From positions 1 through 64,000 of the forward strand of contig NXFV01000917.1 of NCBI GenBank assembly GCA_002803225.1: a DNA stretch of 64,000 bases. The letters are read 5' to 3'. Below are positions 1-11,335 of the stretch, piece after piece. This DNA comes from Gamarada debralockiae. Taxonomy: Eukaryota > Ascomycota > Leotiomycetes > Helotiales > Hyphodiscaceae. A program made the position numbers and the translations under genes. The notes under the pieces are model-generated. The model was not told the DNA's origin. It made no database searches and worked only from the letters and a program-made list of their open reading frames with translations. Numbering within the stretch: position 1 is the stretch's first letter; each line of letters starts with the position of its first letter.

Positions 1-863
1 TTTTGGTGATTTCACACCTGCGCAACTCGCTTACATGCGCAACTCGCTTGCCGAGTACGTTAGTTAATTACGTGGGTGTGAGCCTGCGGCTCACACGAAG
101 CCTTCGAAATCGACGATCGGAGTCGTAGAAGGCGAGTTAACTGCCATTGTCACCTTATGAGCTGCTTTAACGTCTTCGCCAGATCATCGCCGTCTGGCGC
201 GCTGACACCGTGCTCCTCTCGGCCTCGATAGCTCACTTCATCCACCACTCTGTCATCGATAAGGTCATCTTAGAAGTCAGCGATCTATCCACCTTTGCAA
301 GAGGAGCTGGTTCTCCTTGGATGCCAGGGCTAAGAATCGAAGAGGATCATCGTTCTAGGCAAGGCGCAAAATTTTATGAAAGAAAATAAAAGCCTAAAGT
401 GAAAAGTCGGAAGCTCGTCGCGACAGAAGCATCTCTCACCTAAAGAAGACAGACGATTTTGATAGTTGCGTACAGAGCTACTTTTTGCTCGGAAGGAGTA
501 TCCCTTTGGGTATTGGGAGCATTGAGTTGTGCGTTCGCTGAGAAAGAGTCGTCTTGCCGGACCGGAGCTGTGTTCGTATAATTTTGGGCTCGAATCTTTT
601 CGACCGGGGGGGGGTGGTTAATAAGTCGAAGCTGTGGAGGGAGGGAGACGCTAGCCAGCAATCATACAGTAGCCCGTCGTTTCGCATTCGCTTCCTGGAC
701 ATGACGGATACCGTCTTCGTCCGTCCCTCGATACCCAAGCCTTTTCGCCTTGGCAAGTAGCATTAAATTTTAATCTACGTGAAATTCATCGACTGACTCA
801 CTGTAACTAAAGTAGATTTAGATAGAGATATACGATCCACCCATAATCCCAAAGCATGCACGT
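1..863. other. No gene seen; short direct repeat and hairpin near the left edge
   Basis: I see no supported coding region here; the short open frames overlap in conflicting directions and resemble nothing I know. Two small structures stand out: a 14-bp direct repeat (TGCGCAACTCGCTT at 19-32 and 36-49), and a perfect 9-bp inverted repeat with a 3-nt loop at 76-96 (GTGTGAGCC, TGC, GGCTCACAC). Both lie close to the window edge, so their context is cut off. They could be terminal structures of a transposon, but that is only a guess. Confidence 0.4.
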
Positions 864-1634
864 TTATGCGCTCGCTAGTTCCCCACACCACTGATCATAC
901 CAGCAAGAATGCCCCTCTTGGTCTAGAACTCTCCGTATCGCATCCCTTACGCGCAAGTCCAACCCCCCAAGCTCATAATCATCAGGCTCAAAGTGTGTCC
1001 CACGGTCCCAGATCAACGACGCAATAGCACGCTGTGGAGCGCCGTTCCCAAAACACTTCGCAATAGCAGCTACGTAGCGACCCGAACGCTCTGGCCATGT
1101 TCTACTATTTGCATCCCAAGCCTGCTCATTATTGTCGCAGATTTCTTGCCGTATTTTCAAAAGCGATGGTAGGGTATCTCTACCCCAGTACTCGGGGTCG
1201 AGGACTTTGAATTTGCTGAGTAGGTTGCTTCTTTCTAGAGCCCCAAGCGATACAACGTGTAGGATCTCGGTGGCTTCGATTTCCCAGAGGAATAAAAACT
1301 CGGTTCTAAAGAGAGCCTTGTTTTCATGACCGAACAAGGATGCAAGTGCTTCACCCCAGAGGTAGTTGTTGCTTCGAATGATGGAAATATGGATGTTGAC
1401 ATCACCCTGACCTTGCAAATCGATAGCAATTTTCAAAGCGCGCACTGGGTCATCTGTTGTTGAGATAAAGCATGTAGGGACTCGGTTATCCAGGTTACTG
1501 TGGTTCTCGAAGTGTTCAGCTACCTCACGTTCACTGATATTTCGATTCCTGTCGCCGGAGCGACAGCCTCGTCGTGAGTTTGTACCGGCTGATGAACTGG
1601 ACCAGGTACGGAAAAGAATTCGAAATGGTGCCAT
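864..1634 (-). CDS. Hypothetical protein, DUF7587-like
   Basis: This single-exon frame encodes 256 residues from the ATG at 1634 (MAPFRILF). The frame stays open upstream but has no earlier ATG. The segment RVPTCFISTTDDPVRAL, followed by alternating hydrophobic strands, matches what I recall of fungal DUF7587 proteins, which occur widely in Pezizomycotina and have no known function. I see no signal peptide or membrane segment. It stands alone beside a transposase remnant on the opposite strand, in an accessory-looking stretch. The family assignment comes from pattern memory only; a coding gene is likely, its role unknown. Confidence 0.6.
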   Translation of the reverse strand: MAPFRILFRTWSSSSAGTNSRRGCRSGDRNRNISEREVAEHFENHSNLDNRVPTCFISTTDDPVRALKIAIDLQGQGDVNIHISIIRSNNYLWGEALASLFGHENKALFRTEFLFLWEIEATEILHVVSLGALERSNLLSKFKVLDPEYWGRDTLPSLLKIRQEICDNNEQAWDANSRTWPERSGRYVAAIAKCFGNGAPQRAIASLIWDRGTHFEPDDYELGGLDLRVRDAIRRVLDQEGHSCWYDQWCGELASA

Positions 1635-1793
1635 GTTCCTATAGATAACAAACGGAACAATACTTTGCAAATGGACTGATAACTAGTAGGTTGAAAGTTG
1701 TTGCGGAGGAACAGCAGAATATGAGACGCTGCGCAGCTCGGGACGCGTTTTCTCGACGCGACGAAGTAATCACGTGATCAAAAAGCAGCTTAT

Positions 1794-2333
1794 GATTGGT
1801 CAAAGAAGAAGCTTAGCGCAACGCTAGAGCATCCATGGCTAGACGCTTTTCCATATCACGTGCAATTACTCTTATTGGAAGAGATACAAGGCTCCGAGAA
1901 GCTTGCTGAGTCAGGTGACAAGGCAGGCCTTTCCGAATTAGGCAAGTGCGACTGTCGCTTCGCAAGACCTTATTGGCTTCCTTGCAAGCACGTGATCTAC
2001 GCATGGGAGATCCTCGGAGAGATAGAAGAGCCGGATTGGGCTGACTTAGCTGAAGGGTTCGAGATTTATACTAGTAGGGGGCTAATTAAGATTAGCAAGG
2101 AGGGAATAGTTCCGTCACGTGAAGTGGAAGCAAAGCTAGTCACGAACGAGGCGCTAGAGTCAATCCGGACCCGCTTTTTCGAGGTAGTTGAGGTCTCTGA
2201 TTCGCTAGATATAGAGGTACGTCAACGGCTATTACATCGGTGGGAAGCAGAGCTAGCTGACTATACGAGTGCTTTTATTGGTCGGTCGGTAACGGAGTGG
2301 TTAGAGCGGGACGATCAGGTAATTTTATTCTAA
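1794..2333 (+). pseudogene. SWIM zinc-finger remnant, probably of a MULE-type transposase
   Basis: The frame open to 2333 contains CDCRFARPYWLPCKH, a canonical SWIM motif (CxC-x9-CxH). SWIM fingers of this kind typically sit at the C-terminus of Mutator-like (MULE) transposases and FAR1-like proteins. The fragment is about 180 codons, far shorter than a full transposase, and has no plausible ATG; coding similarity appears to run upstream of 1860 without a start. The region after the finger is acidic and helical. I infer a truncated transposon copy. It could instead be the last exon of a captured SWIM protein. Confidence 0.55.
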
Positions 2334-3085
2334 TTAGGCTTAGCGCGTTGAGTCGGCAAAATTAACTTCCGTGCCTGCCTCACGAAACACCGCCATAATA
2401 ATCGTACCCGGGAGGTGTCAGCCACATCATCTACATAGCCACAATGCTGAATATTACTAAGAGATTAATAAACAAACCGGATTAATACGGAAAAAGGATT
2501 TGCCGAAAGCACCGCGCTCTCTTCTCTTCGAAGAACCTTCTTTTTTTAGCGGAAGCTAAAATTTCGAAGGCATTATGGGACGTGCGGGGATTATTGACGA
2601 TTTCCAGTATGCTAGTGAAGCCTTAAAGCTCGGGTAAGACCTTTTTATAAGTATAAAAAGGAAACTGTCCGCAAATTAGGCGCAAGGGCGATGATGCGAA
2701 CTTAATTTTCTAATGAGGGGTTCGAGTGTTCAAGAGTAGCTACAAAACACGACTTATATAGGAATATTAGAGAGATATGATATGATATGATATGATATGA
2801 TATGATAGAGATGTGCATTGAGTTTGAGATGCTTAAAGTCAAAGTACCTATCAATTTTCTCGGCACGGTGGGTTTCTCGCCACGCAGGGACGGACGTTAG
2901 TAATAAATTAGAGCGAACATACAGTAAGCGATTTTGGTGTTCCTGAGAAATGGACGGTTTTCAATTGCTTCGTAAGAGAGATAGCAGCCTCCAGCTTCAT
3001 TGTGGAAAAGACCTCGATAACCTCGACAAAAACAATATCAACTGCCTCAAAAAGCAAAAAGAATTTGCACTGGAGGAACCGCAAA
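2334..3085. other. Intergenic stretch, no gene seen
   Basis: No supported coding region. The only clear structure is a pentanucleotide microsatellite near 2780. The short frames are not gene-like. Confidence 0.5.
2776..2806. repeat. Pentanucleotide microsatellite (TATGA)n
   Basis: About six consecutive copies of the 5-bp unit TATGA (equivalently GATAT/ATGAT) run uninterrupted before the pattern breaks into TAGAGATG. It is a simple sequence repeat, likely variable in copy number between isolates. Confidence 0.9.
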
Positions 3086-3296
3086 GGTTCTAGGGGGAAT
3101 CGAACCCCCATCTCCGGAATTTTCCAATGCCAGAATCATTGATCACAGCGCTCAGAATCCGACTAATGATTACATTAGGATGTTTCCAAATTTTGGAAGG
3201 ATTCATAGGCCATACCGTGCTAACTGGAGGATGTTAGAACGTTATAGGTATTGGAATAGGGGAAGGGGTTTTGCGAACCCATTACACCATAGAACC
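3086..3296 (-). tRNA. Interrupted tRNA-like sequence (tRNA-Gln-like ends)
   Basis: On the minus strand, the 5' part at 3296 reads GGTTCTATGGTGTAATGG. This looks like the acceptor and D-arm start of fungal tRNA-Gln. The 3' part ending at 3086 carries a perfect T-arm (GGGGG TTCGATT CCCCC) followed by TAGAACC, which is exactly complementary to the 5' GGTTCTA. The two ends therefore make a complete 7-bp acceptor stem. The total span is about 211 bp, roughly 140 bp longer than a normal tRNA, and I cannot fold a convincing anticodon arm. A 5-bp stem with a 7-nt loop (CAATG/CATTG) lies in the 3' half. It may be a tRNA split by an insertion, or a pseudogene. Confidence 0.4.
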
Positions 3297-3508
3297 GAAA
3301 CCAGGTGGTTCAGTTTGGGGTCTTTGAAAGACCTATGTTTGACAATTTTGGACAAATTTTTTCTTATTTTGCTACATACGAGTATTGAGCTCCAGCGAGG
3401 AATTCAGGGTTCCGACGGCCCCGCTTCGGCGATACTATTTGCCGAGCAGCGCATCACCAAAAGTCAAATGCTCTTAACTCCTCAAGACAATTATTTACAT
3501 TACACACA

Positions 3509-4528
3509 ATGGCCCCCTCAGCAACATCCCCTCCTCCAACCTCCGACCCAACCATAATCGCGCTCCGCAAGACTCTAACCTCCGAATCCGAACCCCTCGC
3601 ACGCCGTTTCCGCGCCCTCTTCTCCCTCAAACATCTCGCATGCCAATCCTCCCTCCCCGCCATCCACGCGATCGCAGCAGCATTTACATCTCCCTCCGCA
3701 CTCCTCAAACACGAACTAGCATACTGCCTAGGGCAAACGAGAAATCTAGCATCATCCCCATTCTTGCGAGCTGTTCTCGAAGACAAGGATGAGGACTCTA
3801 TGTGTAGACATGAGGCAGCGGAGGCATTAGGCGCATTGGGTGATGTGGGCAGTTTAGATATTTTACGAGAACTAAGAGATTCCAAGGAGGAAGTCGAGGT
3901 CGTTAGAGAGACGTGCGAGATTGCGGTTGCTAGGATCGAGTGGGAGACTTCTGAGGAGCGCAAGGCGGAGAAGTTACGGCGAAGGTACTTCCCTTTACGA
4001 TTTTGAAGACTATGCTAACAGAAAAGCGATTTCGCATCCATCGACCCCGCACCACCCATGGAACAATCTGAATCAATCGAAAATCTCAAAAAAACATTGC
4101 TCGATACAAAATTACCATTATTTCTACGGTACAGAGCCATGTTTGGTCTCCGAGATCTTGCTTCTCCTCCAGACCTCCCTACAGCGGTCCCCGCCGTCCA
4201 AGCGCTCGCAAAGGGCTTCGCAGATCCATCTGCGCTCTTCAGACATGAAATCGCATTTGTTTTTGGCCAACTATCACACCCTGCATCGATCCCAGCTCTC
4301 ACAGCGGCGCTCAGCGATTTAGAGGAGGCAAGTATGGTCAGACATGAGGCTGCTGAAGCACTGGGCAGTTTGGGCGAGGAGGAAGGTGTTGAGGATATTT
4401 TGAAGCGGTTTTTGGATGATAAGGAGCAGGTTGTTAGGGAGAGTGTTGTGGTTGCCCTTGATATGGCGGAGTTTGAGAAGGGTGGTGAGGTCGAATATGC
4501 TTTGATTCCAGAGGCTGCGACTGCGTAG
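3509..4528 (+). CDS. LIA1: Deoxyhypusine hydroxylase (HEAT-repeat diiron enzyme)
   Basis: The enzyme hydroxylates deoxyhypusine on eIF5A, the last step of hypusine synthesis, in the cytosol. Two exons, 3509-3984 and 4027-4528, are joined by a 42-nt intron with branch site GCTAAC. The phase closes on [11 protein letters not shown], a linker conserved in the family. The product is 325 residues, a normal length. Two halves of HEAT repeats each carry two His-Glu pairs, at about H68/E69, H101/E102, H232/E233 and H265/E266 (for example RHEAAEALG twice). These are the four diiron-binding motifs of the family. The gene is tail-to-tail with RPA12. Confidence 0.95.
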
Positions 4529-4765
4529 ATGATTGGGGGCCGGGTGTAAAGCCTTTAGACTGCTAGGTACCAAAGCGCTTGGGCCATGAAATGCAACTCT
4601 TTATATCTGCGCCTCGCTATATCCTTTTCATGTATGATATCGTAATTCAAGGCTTCGATCTTGCTATAACGTCTCATAACAACTAATTGTGTCGCTCGGG
4701 CTTAATTGTTCGTGTTCCACCTTGGATATATTAGCACGGATGCGAGACTCCAAATATACATCTAC

Positions 4766-5173
4766 CTACTTGTAACCACAATCACAAGTATAAAAGATTG
4801 TGCTACCTTCATCGGCACTTCTTAACTGCACCGCAGAATACCTAACTTCCATCCTTCCACATTCCGGACATGTCTGCTGAATGACAGCTTCATTCTGCAT
4901 ATCGCTTCTCTCCACCGTCTGCACAGCCGATCGCTTTTGTCTTAGAAGTGAGGGGAAAGAGGAGGCTTTCGTTGTTGTTGTAATTGTCTTGGAAGCAGTA
5001 TCTGCGAGAACATGAGCATTTTCAAACCGGACCCATGATAAATATAGTATTTATTTACCTTTGTTTTCTGCTCCACAGCAGTCGCAGACCAGTATAGTAT
5101 TCTTATTCCCAGTAGAAGTATCCAGTAAATTACCACAATCGGTGCAAAATACGAGAGATCCAACTGCAGACAT
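4766..5173 (-). CDS. RPA12: RNA polymerase I subunit RPA12 (zinc-ribbon)
   Basis: RPA12 supports RNA cleavage, proofreading and termination by Pol I in the nucleolus. The exons are 5173-5059 and 5001-4766, with a 57-nt intron, giving 116 residues (yeast has 125). The N-terminal ribbon has CTDC (C10, C13) and CDCC (C30, C33). The C-terminal TFIIS-like ribbon has CPEC (C83, C86) and RSADEGSTIFYTC. This is the invariant acidic hairpin region that enters the polymerase active site (D102, E103). The last cysteine pair is C111-D-C113, a CxC where the family usually has CxxC. It shares a short divergent promoter with SCC2. Confidence 0.92.
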
Positions 5174-5525
5174 TTTGGCGGGTGTCGCAATTTGATTTTG
5201 GGTGAGGCTTCAGAAATGGATAAATAAATTTTGATGCAAGGGGGCGGCCTCTCAAAATGTGGGCAAATGCGGCTTAGCGCGCCGTTACTGGAGACAAGGC
5301 TGGCTTCTCGGCTGCTTAGACCTTGAATCTGAATGATCCTCGACATTCAACCACCAAGACGACATGCCCAAACAATAAACCGAGAACTTTTGCGGTTTCA
5401 TTATCGACTGAAAGCATTCTTCGGTCTTGTACTATGCTCATACAGCTTCTCAACCTTCTCTAGGTCATGATATTTCCTGGCCGACCTCAATCATCAACCT
5501 TCACACTCCTTCTCCGGCGCAAACC
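5174..5525. promoter_or_regulatory. Divergent promoter between RPA12 and SCC2
   Basis: The 352 bp between the two start codons must hold both core promoters and both 5' leaders. I see no canonical TATA box in a position I could defend. The SCC2 side becomes pyrimidine-rich just before its ATG. Confidence 0.6.
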
Positions 5526-8500
5526 ATGGAGTCAAACGGTTATTCCATCCAAAATGGAGTCGCGAATGGGTCAAACGGCAATTATGCAATGGATGGAACA
5601 CGGCGCACGAGATCGAGGCCTCCGACAGTCGAAGAAGCTCTCCCCTATTCACCTTTCTCTTCAGTTGTTCCCTTCAATTCAGGTACCGATACACCGACCC
5701 GGCGCTACAAACAATCTGCTAATCTCATCAACTTTAGATATCATCCCACTCCCAACAACTGGTCTGCGATCTTCAGCGTCATTGTTTTCTACTGCGACCG
5801 AGCGTGATGAGGCAAGACGAGGCTTAGAGAGTCTGAACCACGAGGCTTCAGATCCGTACAAGACTTCCCAAAGATTGCAGCAAACATTACAAGATCTCAA
5901 GCAACTTCTTCAACCAGAAAAGATTTCACATCTGTAAGCAACAGCAACACATCTCCTCAGCTTTAGCTAACCTTTTCAGTAACTTCAAGATCGCCCCAAA
6001 AAAGTCGACCTCTGAATCCCGACCAAGCGACCCTCCCAAAATGTCTCTTACTCCTTTTTCGCAGATGCTTTACGACGCTACCTCTCCCGAATACTCATAT
6101 CCAACCCCCGCTCCCGATAGCCCAAGCCCACGAGCCGCGAACAATAAAGCCGCGTTACAAACCCAGAAGTCTCCGCCGAAATCGAAACCAAAACAGATAG
6201 ATAGGGCTGCTGCGAACCACGACGCGCATGATGAGAACTCATCCATTACGGTCCAGGTTCCCGTCAAAGTCAAGAAGCCGAAACCCAAGGTTGTGACACC
6301 CCAACAATCGACACCAGCTCGGAAGGGCTCGAGCATTGCGGTCGTAGTGCCGTCTTATAACCCAGAGAGTCATGCATCATCTCAGCCCTCAGTCCAACTT
6401 CCCTCCCCAGCTACTGTCCGTCCCGTGGTTGCACAATCTCCTCATCCAGTTCCTCAAGGTCAACCCCCTGCGGTTGTGGCATTGAATACGCAAGCGGAAC
6501 CTCGTACCCCTACTGCGCAAAGACAGCTCCAACCGACAGCTCCAGTTTCGGGATCGAATTCAAGATTGGCAGTAGTCGTACCGGGACCTTCGCCAGCATT
6601 TAGACCTGAAGACTATGAAATTCTCCACGACTCGCCCGAGACTCCCCAGCACTTATCGAGAAAGCGAAAGCGATCAGAATGTGGTTCCGAAGATGAACTA
6701 TCAATGAGCTTGGATCAACGTGAGAAGGCCGATCTAGCATTCCGAAGTCTACGGGATCAGCTGCAGGATATTTTTGAAGCCGAAGACCAGCTCCAGCCTG
6801 ACACTATCGTGTCCAATGGTTTCTTCACCACGACAAGCGATGGGATCAGCCTCACAGCTTCTGCACAGGCAAAGGTTGAAAGTCTGCTGCAAAAGATTAT
6901 CTCGGTCGGCCGCTTTTCCCAGGTTCCCCTTGATGATTTGATCCGATTGCAAAAGCTGAGTGAGGGCGCTCTCAAGGATGCCGAAACCATAGATGTTAAG
7001 GTCGAAGAGGGTATGGGGGATTCCGAAGTTGATACATGGTTACTCAACGTTTCCGGTGCTGATATGGGACTCAAGTCTGCGCGGACTTTACTCCGAATGA
7101 TGTCTGGGGGCCGTGAAGATAAGCAACTCTACTCGGAAGATGTTACACAAGCAGCCCTTAACGCATTCAAGAACGTCACGGAATCCTGCATCATCCCGAT
7201 CGTGGAAATGCGCAGCTCTGGAACCACGACAAACTTATTCAAACTCCTCTCCGCACAGAAGAAGATTATCACCAATCTCCTGACGCAATGCCGACGACTC
7301 CTATCACTCTTTGCTACCCTTGTGGCCAACATCGAGCTTTCTGAGACTGTCATCAATACCCTCGAATTCACCGCATCACGCTTGATATTTGTTGAGAATG
7401 CCCACAGCGAGAGAGATTCGGTTCTCGGAGTTGCGAAATTCGACAGTCTTCGTGTGGTTGCTATGGATGTTCTTGCGCAAATCTTCCTCAATAAACCACT
7501 ACAACGTCAAGGCATATTTGATGAGATTTTGACGTCCCTCGAGAAGCTCCCGGTGACCAAGCAGAGCGCTCGTCAATTCAAGCTTGCTGAAGGTGGAAGC
7601 ATTCAACTTGTTTCAGCCTTGATTATGAGACTTATCCAGACTAGTGCCAGCAAATCCGATGATGCCAGGGAGAAGCGAAGAAATAAGGCACTTGAAGTCC
7701 TCAATGGCGACGAGGATGTGGATGGCAATCAAGGCAAACCCCTTTCCAATGGACTTCCCACAATCCAATCAGTGGCACGAGCCGAACAGCAGACCGCCAC
7801 GGCAATTCAGGAGCTTCGCGATGTTGTCTCGCCCCTACTCGACACCGCCAAATCCAATGCTTCCTACGTGGTTGCATTTATTGTCAACAGAGCCATGAAG
7901 TCGACAAAGACTGGTGATGCACCATACCGAAACTTGTTGGACCTGTTTGTGGAAGATTTCATTACTTGCCTCAACTCCACGGAGTGGCCCGCTGCAGAGC
8001 TTTTGCTGCGTTTGTTCCTCTTTAAGATGGTGCACTTGGCAGAAGGAGATAAGACTCCAGCCCCAGCCAAGAATATGGCTCTTGATCTCCTAGGCTTAAT
8101 GGGAGCGGCAATTTCGGAGCTTATTTCTCATGTCCGGAAGGCTGCTGGTTCCCTTGAAAATGGTGATTCGGATTTGGGCAGACATCTCTCACGACTAGCA
8201 GAGGCATCCCTGGAGAAGAAAGTTTCGCCTGTCGACCTTGTATCTTGGTCAGCCGGACCTTTCCGTGCATCACTTGAGTACCTTGATGAGCGCTGCTCTT
8301 TGGATCCTCAGCTAAGCAGTGCAGTCGGTCTTTTCATGGCTGAATGGGCATCGAAGATCTGCACTACATATGGCTTAACCAGCGATGACGAAGATGACTC
8401 TCCGCAGACAGAGGGCGAGTATGGACGACTAGCTTACAGACTTCGCATGATGATCGGAGACAGGAGATGGCTTTCCGCGGAGTACAGCTTTGATTCTGTG

Positions 8501-11335
8501 AGCGCCGCTCATGCTCGACTTGCCTATTCCTTAACTTTGCTACATTCACAATTCTGCGAATCGTTCGGTCGAGTTCTCACCATTCTTCTGGGATCAATGG
8601 CCAGCGAGCAGGCCACAGTTCGCAGCAAGAGCTTGAAGAGTGTTACGACTGTATTGGAAACCGATCCGACAATTCTCGACCGAGAACCGGCCGTGATGCA
8701 CTTGCTGTTACGATGCTCGAATGACCCGTCTGTTCTGGTCCGCGACTCGGCATTAGGTCTGATCGGCAAATGCATGAGCTTGAGACCTGCCCTCGAAGAC
8801 GACATGATACCAAGTATCCTGCAACGTGTCAATGATAGCGGTGTCGGCGTTCGGAAGCGTGCCATGAAGCTTTCCAAAGACATCTACTTGAGAAATACCA
8901 ACCCAGACGTTCGGAGCTCCATTGCGGATGCTCTCCTTCATCGTGTCACTGATCAGGATGAGGGTGTTCAGGAATTGGCCCGACAGACTATCGAAGAGGT
9001 GTGGATGTCGCCGTTTTACCAACCTACTTCGTCCAACGCTGCCTCGGCTCAATTCAAGCTGGCTATGGCTGATCACGTTGCTCTCATGGTCAAGACGGTT
9101 CAGCGAGGCGGCAGCGTGTCCACGGTGCTGGACAAAGTCTTGCAGAATATGCTTTCCGATGACGCAAAATTTGCTGCCGCAAACTTCAAGGTCTGCAAGG
9201 CTCTGGTTGCCACCATGTTTGAGACAATCATCGATAATTCCACAAATGATGGAAACACTGCCCCGTCAGCCCGTGATGCACTCCAGGTTCTCACGATCTT
9301 TGCTAAGTCCAATGCAAAGCTTTTTACCCCTGAGCAGATTCAGCTACTTCAACCCTATGTCGCCAATGTTGCAGGCAACGATGACTTGGCCATTTACCGA
9401 TCAGTGGTGATTATATTCCGCCATGTACTCCCGCATCTGTCGAAGGCTCACAACAACTTCCTTGCTTCGGTCAGAAAAGAGCTCATGCCTACTATCTCAC
9501 GCATGGGCAAGGCAATTCTAGACGATTTGGTAGCTTGCCTATGGATTATCAGCGATGTACTCGACGATTTCCAGCACCTTACCAGATTAGTCATATCAAG
9601 TTTAAGTGGCATTCAGAAAATGAAGAACGTTAATTTGAGTGACCCGAGCCGGGCGGAATTGGTGCGGAAGCTCAATAAGCTACTTCTCATTACCGGAATG
9701 TGTGGTAAGCACTGTGATCTTGACCGTCAGAGTGAGAGTTTCAGAAGCAGCTTCCCAGATTGGGAGGGAAATTCTGTGTCAGCGTTAATGGTCCATACAT
9801 TTGCTCCATTCTCGTCCCCTGACCAACCATTGGATGTGAGGAAATCTGCTCTTGAGGCCATGGGAATGGTCTGTCAGTCATGGCCGAAGAACTTTGAGTC
9901 TGCGAAGGTCTGGACTCAATTCCAGGCTGCGTTTGAGGAGGAGAATGACGAGAAGAGAATCCCTCTTGAAACGATTTCAATGAAAGCATTCAAGGACTTC
10001 CTGCTCCTGGAAGAGAAGCGTTCCGAGACGGGGACTGAGGGTGTGGTCGGCATGGCGGCAGACCCAACTGCCAAACTGGGAGTTATGGGTGGCGGTCAAG
10101 GCGACGGTATTGCGATATCACTCGCACAGCGATTCCTGAAGCCGATTATCCACATCGCATTATCACATCAAGACGAACAAGCACTTCTAGCTACCGAAGT
10201 CATGGCTTGCGTTATTCGACAAGGACTTATGCATCCCAAAGAATGCGCCACTTCACTGGTAGCCCTGGAAACCTCTCAGAATCCCAAGATCGCCGAGATT
10301 GCGTTCCGCGAGCATCGCGCAGTAAATGTGAAGTATGAGTCCATCCTGGAAAAGGAATACATGCGATCCGTTCAACTCGCGTATATCTATCAACGAGATG
10401 TTGTCAAAGACACCCACGGAGCCACCCTCAACCCCTTCGCGCCAAAGCTACATATGCTGATCGAAGTTCTCAAGATGAGCAAAGTGAAGAATCGCAAGAG
10501 ATTTTTCGAGAGTTTGTGCGCGCGGATAGACTTCGATCCGGAAAAGATGGATATCAAGGATCTTCCAGACCATCTTGAATTTTCTCAATTCATCGTCGAG
10601 AATATGGCGTTCTTTGAGTATGCATCTGTGGATGAGCTACTGGCGGCAATCGCAGCTATGGAGAGAGTGGTCGCGGGAACAGGTACGGGCATTGCTCATG
10701 CGATTGAGACGGAGATCTTCCATGTCAGTCTGAATCAGCCATCACAATTCGACGAGAACGGCCAACCTCAATCAGTGGAGCCTGCGATCGACATGACCAG
10801 ATTGCAGAAATTGACAGCTTCATCAATGATGCTGTCATGTCTTTGGGAGGCTCGCACATATCTCCGACGCCAATACGGTCTCATGAACAACCGACGCGAG
10901 AGCAAAGGCAAAGCTGTCACCAAGGATCTTAACAAGGCACCCGTGAAAGTCCAAGGTGTCAACGGCGATAAATTCTGGGAGGAGATTTCTTCGGCAATGG
11001 CTGCATTTGAGTCGAAGGAGTCCATGATCAAGCAGTGCCGCTCGTTCGTCGAGCTACTAAGTGTTGATCAGGACTTCAAGCTTGCTGCTGAAGGAGATGA
11101 GGATGGGACTAGACTCAGCACGCCAAGTGATGATGAGAATGGAACACCAGGACCCCCTGGTGGTAGTGGACGAGGGCGGAAGAGAAAGGCTTCGGGAACT
11201 CCTGGTGGTCGAAAGAAGAGAGCTCGTTCTTCCTCTGTGCCTCGCCTGCGTGGAAGACCCAAGGGTTCTGCAAAGAAAGCAAGCGAGAGATTAAGCGTTG
11301 AGCTCAACGATGATGAGGGGGAGGGGTGGGATTGA
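5526..11335 (+). CDS. SCC2: Cohesin loading factor Scc2/Mis4 (NIPBL homologue)
   Basis: With Scc4, Scc2 loads cohesin onto chromatin and stimulates its ATPase. Three exons (5526-5682, 5738-5933, 5980-11335) with introns of 55 and 46 nt, each with a TAG or CAG acceptor, give 1902 residues, normal for the family. The first 350 or so residues are low-complexity and basic/proline-rich, as expected for the Scc4-binding and linker region. Then come HEAT repeats over most of the length. Near 9700 the segment CGKHCDLDR..LDVRKSALEAMGMVCQSWP matches the Nipped-B C-terminal region. The C-terminus is a basic tail with an AT-hook-like core (RLRGRPKGSAKK), which suggests direct DNA contact. Confidence 0.93.

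Noticed and set aside
3454..3963. A minus-strand frame over LIA1
   Set aside because: It is antisense to the well-supported LIA1 first exon.
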